A stretch of DNA of 7,064 bases, from assembly GCA_023262305.1 (NCBI GenBank), contig JALRCK010000107.1, positions 1-7,064 on the forward strand. The letters are read 5' to 3'. The notes beneath the pieces are model-generated. The model made no database searches. It was not told the DNA's origin and saw only the letters and a program-made list of their open reading frames with translations. Below, piece by piece: positions 6,273 to 7,064 of the stretch; within the stretch, counting starts at the first letter, position 1, and every line of letters begins with the position of its first letter. Position numbers and translations under genes: made by a program. The stretch comes from Deltaproteobacteria bacterium (GTDB lineage: Bacteria > Bdellovibrionota_C > UBA2361 > OMII01).

Positions 6273-7064
6273 ATGGCTTCCCCCGATCACACGAACAACT
6301 CACCGAACAATCATACCCCCCTTGCAACAGCTCAGAGGGGTGACTGGTCACAATTTTTCACTCCTGACCCCGCGATCGACCTCGGCAAAGAGTTGCTATT
6401 CCGGGGAAATCACGCGGACAAGATCGCGCTTATTGCTGAAGACCCACCCCTTCTCTCCTCTGCTGTCCACGCAGCTCTTGAGCGAGGAGCCTGGGATTTT
6501 ATCTCCGACATCCTTGGCTCTCCCCACGCTGGCGCTTGCCCTCCCGGAGCACTGCGTGCAAGCACGTCCTTCAAGACCCCTTTGAGCGTAAGGGATGGAA
6601 GTCTGACCTCTCAAGAGGCTGCAAAGCTCTCTCTATGGCGGTCAATTCTGACGGCGAATCCTTGGTACCAAACCACCCTCGCCGAACACGATTATCTGGA
6701 GTGGAAGGACCTCTCCGAGGTCGTCATAAAAAGCCTTGCGTTCTCATCCGTGCCGGCAAACGAGTTCTCCAACCCCGGGCACCTCGTGCATGTTGTCGAC
6801 GCTGTGAATCAATCGATGCAGGCGACGAATTTTATGAGCGAGGGATCTCAGGGATCCTCAAACAACTCTACTGGGGAGCAAACAACACCAAAAGGGAATA
6901 ACGCTCTCCATTCAGTCCGCCCTCACCTAGCAATCGCAGCAGCAAGCTTAGTAGAGACCCTTGAACATACATCGCTCCCCATCTCTCTCTCGAAGCAACC
7001 ACTTGCGAGTCTTAACCTCTCTGCCATGGCTGCGAGCCCCGCGATCAAGGACGCATTCCTACAA
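6273..7064 (+). CDS. Hypothetical protein, N-terminal 264 residues (3' end beyond window)
   Basis: I do not recognise this protein. The frame is free of stops for 264 codons up to the window edge, much longer than the overlapping frames. The first 22 residues are polar and Asn/Pro/Thr-rich. Then come helix-like segments (about 36-85, with IALIAEDPPLLSSAVHAAL), five tryptophans (25, 74, 122, 131, 144), a region around 115-180, a Ser/Asn/Gly/Thr-rich linker (about 189-210), and another helical stretch (about 215-232). There is no signal peptide or membrane span. The ATG at 6273 has only a weak GGGA upstream; a GTG at 6261 is an alternative start. A TACTAT (6252-6257) could be a -10 element but lacks a good -35. 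The gene follows the U32 gene after 72 bases on the same strand, so co-transcription is possible. Confidence 0.66.
   Translation, partial: MASPDHTNNSPNNHTPLATAQRGDWSQFFTPDPAIDLGKELLFRGNHADKIALIAEDPPLLSSAVHAALERGAWDFISDILGSPHAGACPPGALRASTSFKTPLSVRDGSLTSQEAAKLSLWRSILTANPWYQTTLAEHDYLEWKDLSEVVIKSLAFSSVPANEFSNPGHLVHVVDAVNQSMQATNFMSEGSQGSSNNSTGEQTTPKGNNALHSVRPHLAIAAASLVETLEHTSLPISLSKQPLASLNLSAMAASPAIKDAFLQ

Overview
The window looks like bacterial chromosome: compact intronless genes, short spacers, and two genes with clear Shine-Dalgarno sites. I see no mobile element, CRISPR array or RNA gene. The lineage is unclear. An E. coli-type TyrA sits near a glycogen synthase of the eukaryotic/Bacteroidota-type GT3 family and a long U32 protein of the RlhA type. 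That mix fits a Gram-negative, possibly under-sampled, group, but I cannot name a phylum from sequence alone.

Layout. 1-687 (minus): the first 229 codons of a prephenate dehydrogenase, cut by the window edge. 688-872: a divergent control region with a GC-rich hairpin beside the tyrA ribosome-binding site and a small AT-rich dyad. 873-2858 (plus): a GT3 glycogen synthase with an intact catalytic E-X7-E motif and the full arginine cluster that senses glucose-6-phosphate in eukaryotic enzymes. 2859-2900: a short convergent spacer with a possible weak terminator. 2901-3428 (minus): a 175-residue protein I do not recognise, with a good ribosome-binding site. 3429-3659: a second divergent control region. 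3660-6200 (plus): a long U32-family protein, probably an RlhA/TrhP-type RNA hydroxylation enzyme, whose C-terminal third appears to be a degenerate second copy of the U32 core. 6201-6272: a short spacer with an inverted repeat across the U32 stop. 6273-7064 (plus): the start of an unrecognised gene that stays open to the window end.

How the genes relate. Nothing here forms a tight operon; strands alternate and spacers are long enough for separate promoters. One biochemical link is possible: RlhA/TrhP-type hydroxylation is reported to depend on prephenate, which TyrA consumes. The glycogen synthase stands alone, with no branching enzyme, phosphorylase or nucleotide-sugar enzyme visible. I found no convincing new multi-gene system. 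The items most worth a second look are the eukaryote-like allosteric site in a bacterial GT3 enzyme and the duplicated cysteine-bearing domain of the U32 protein.
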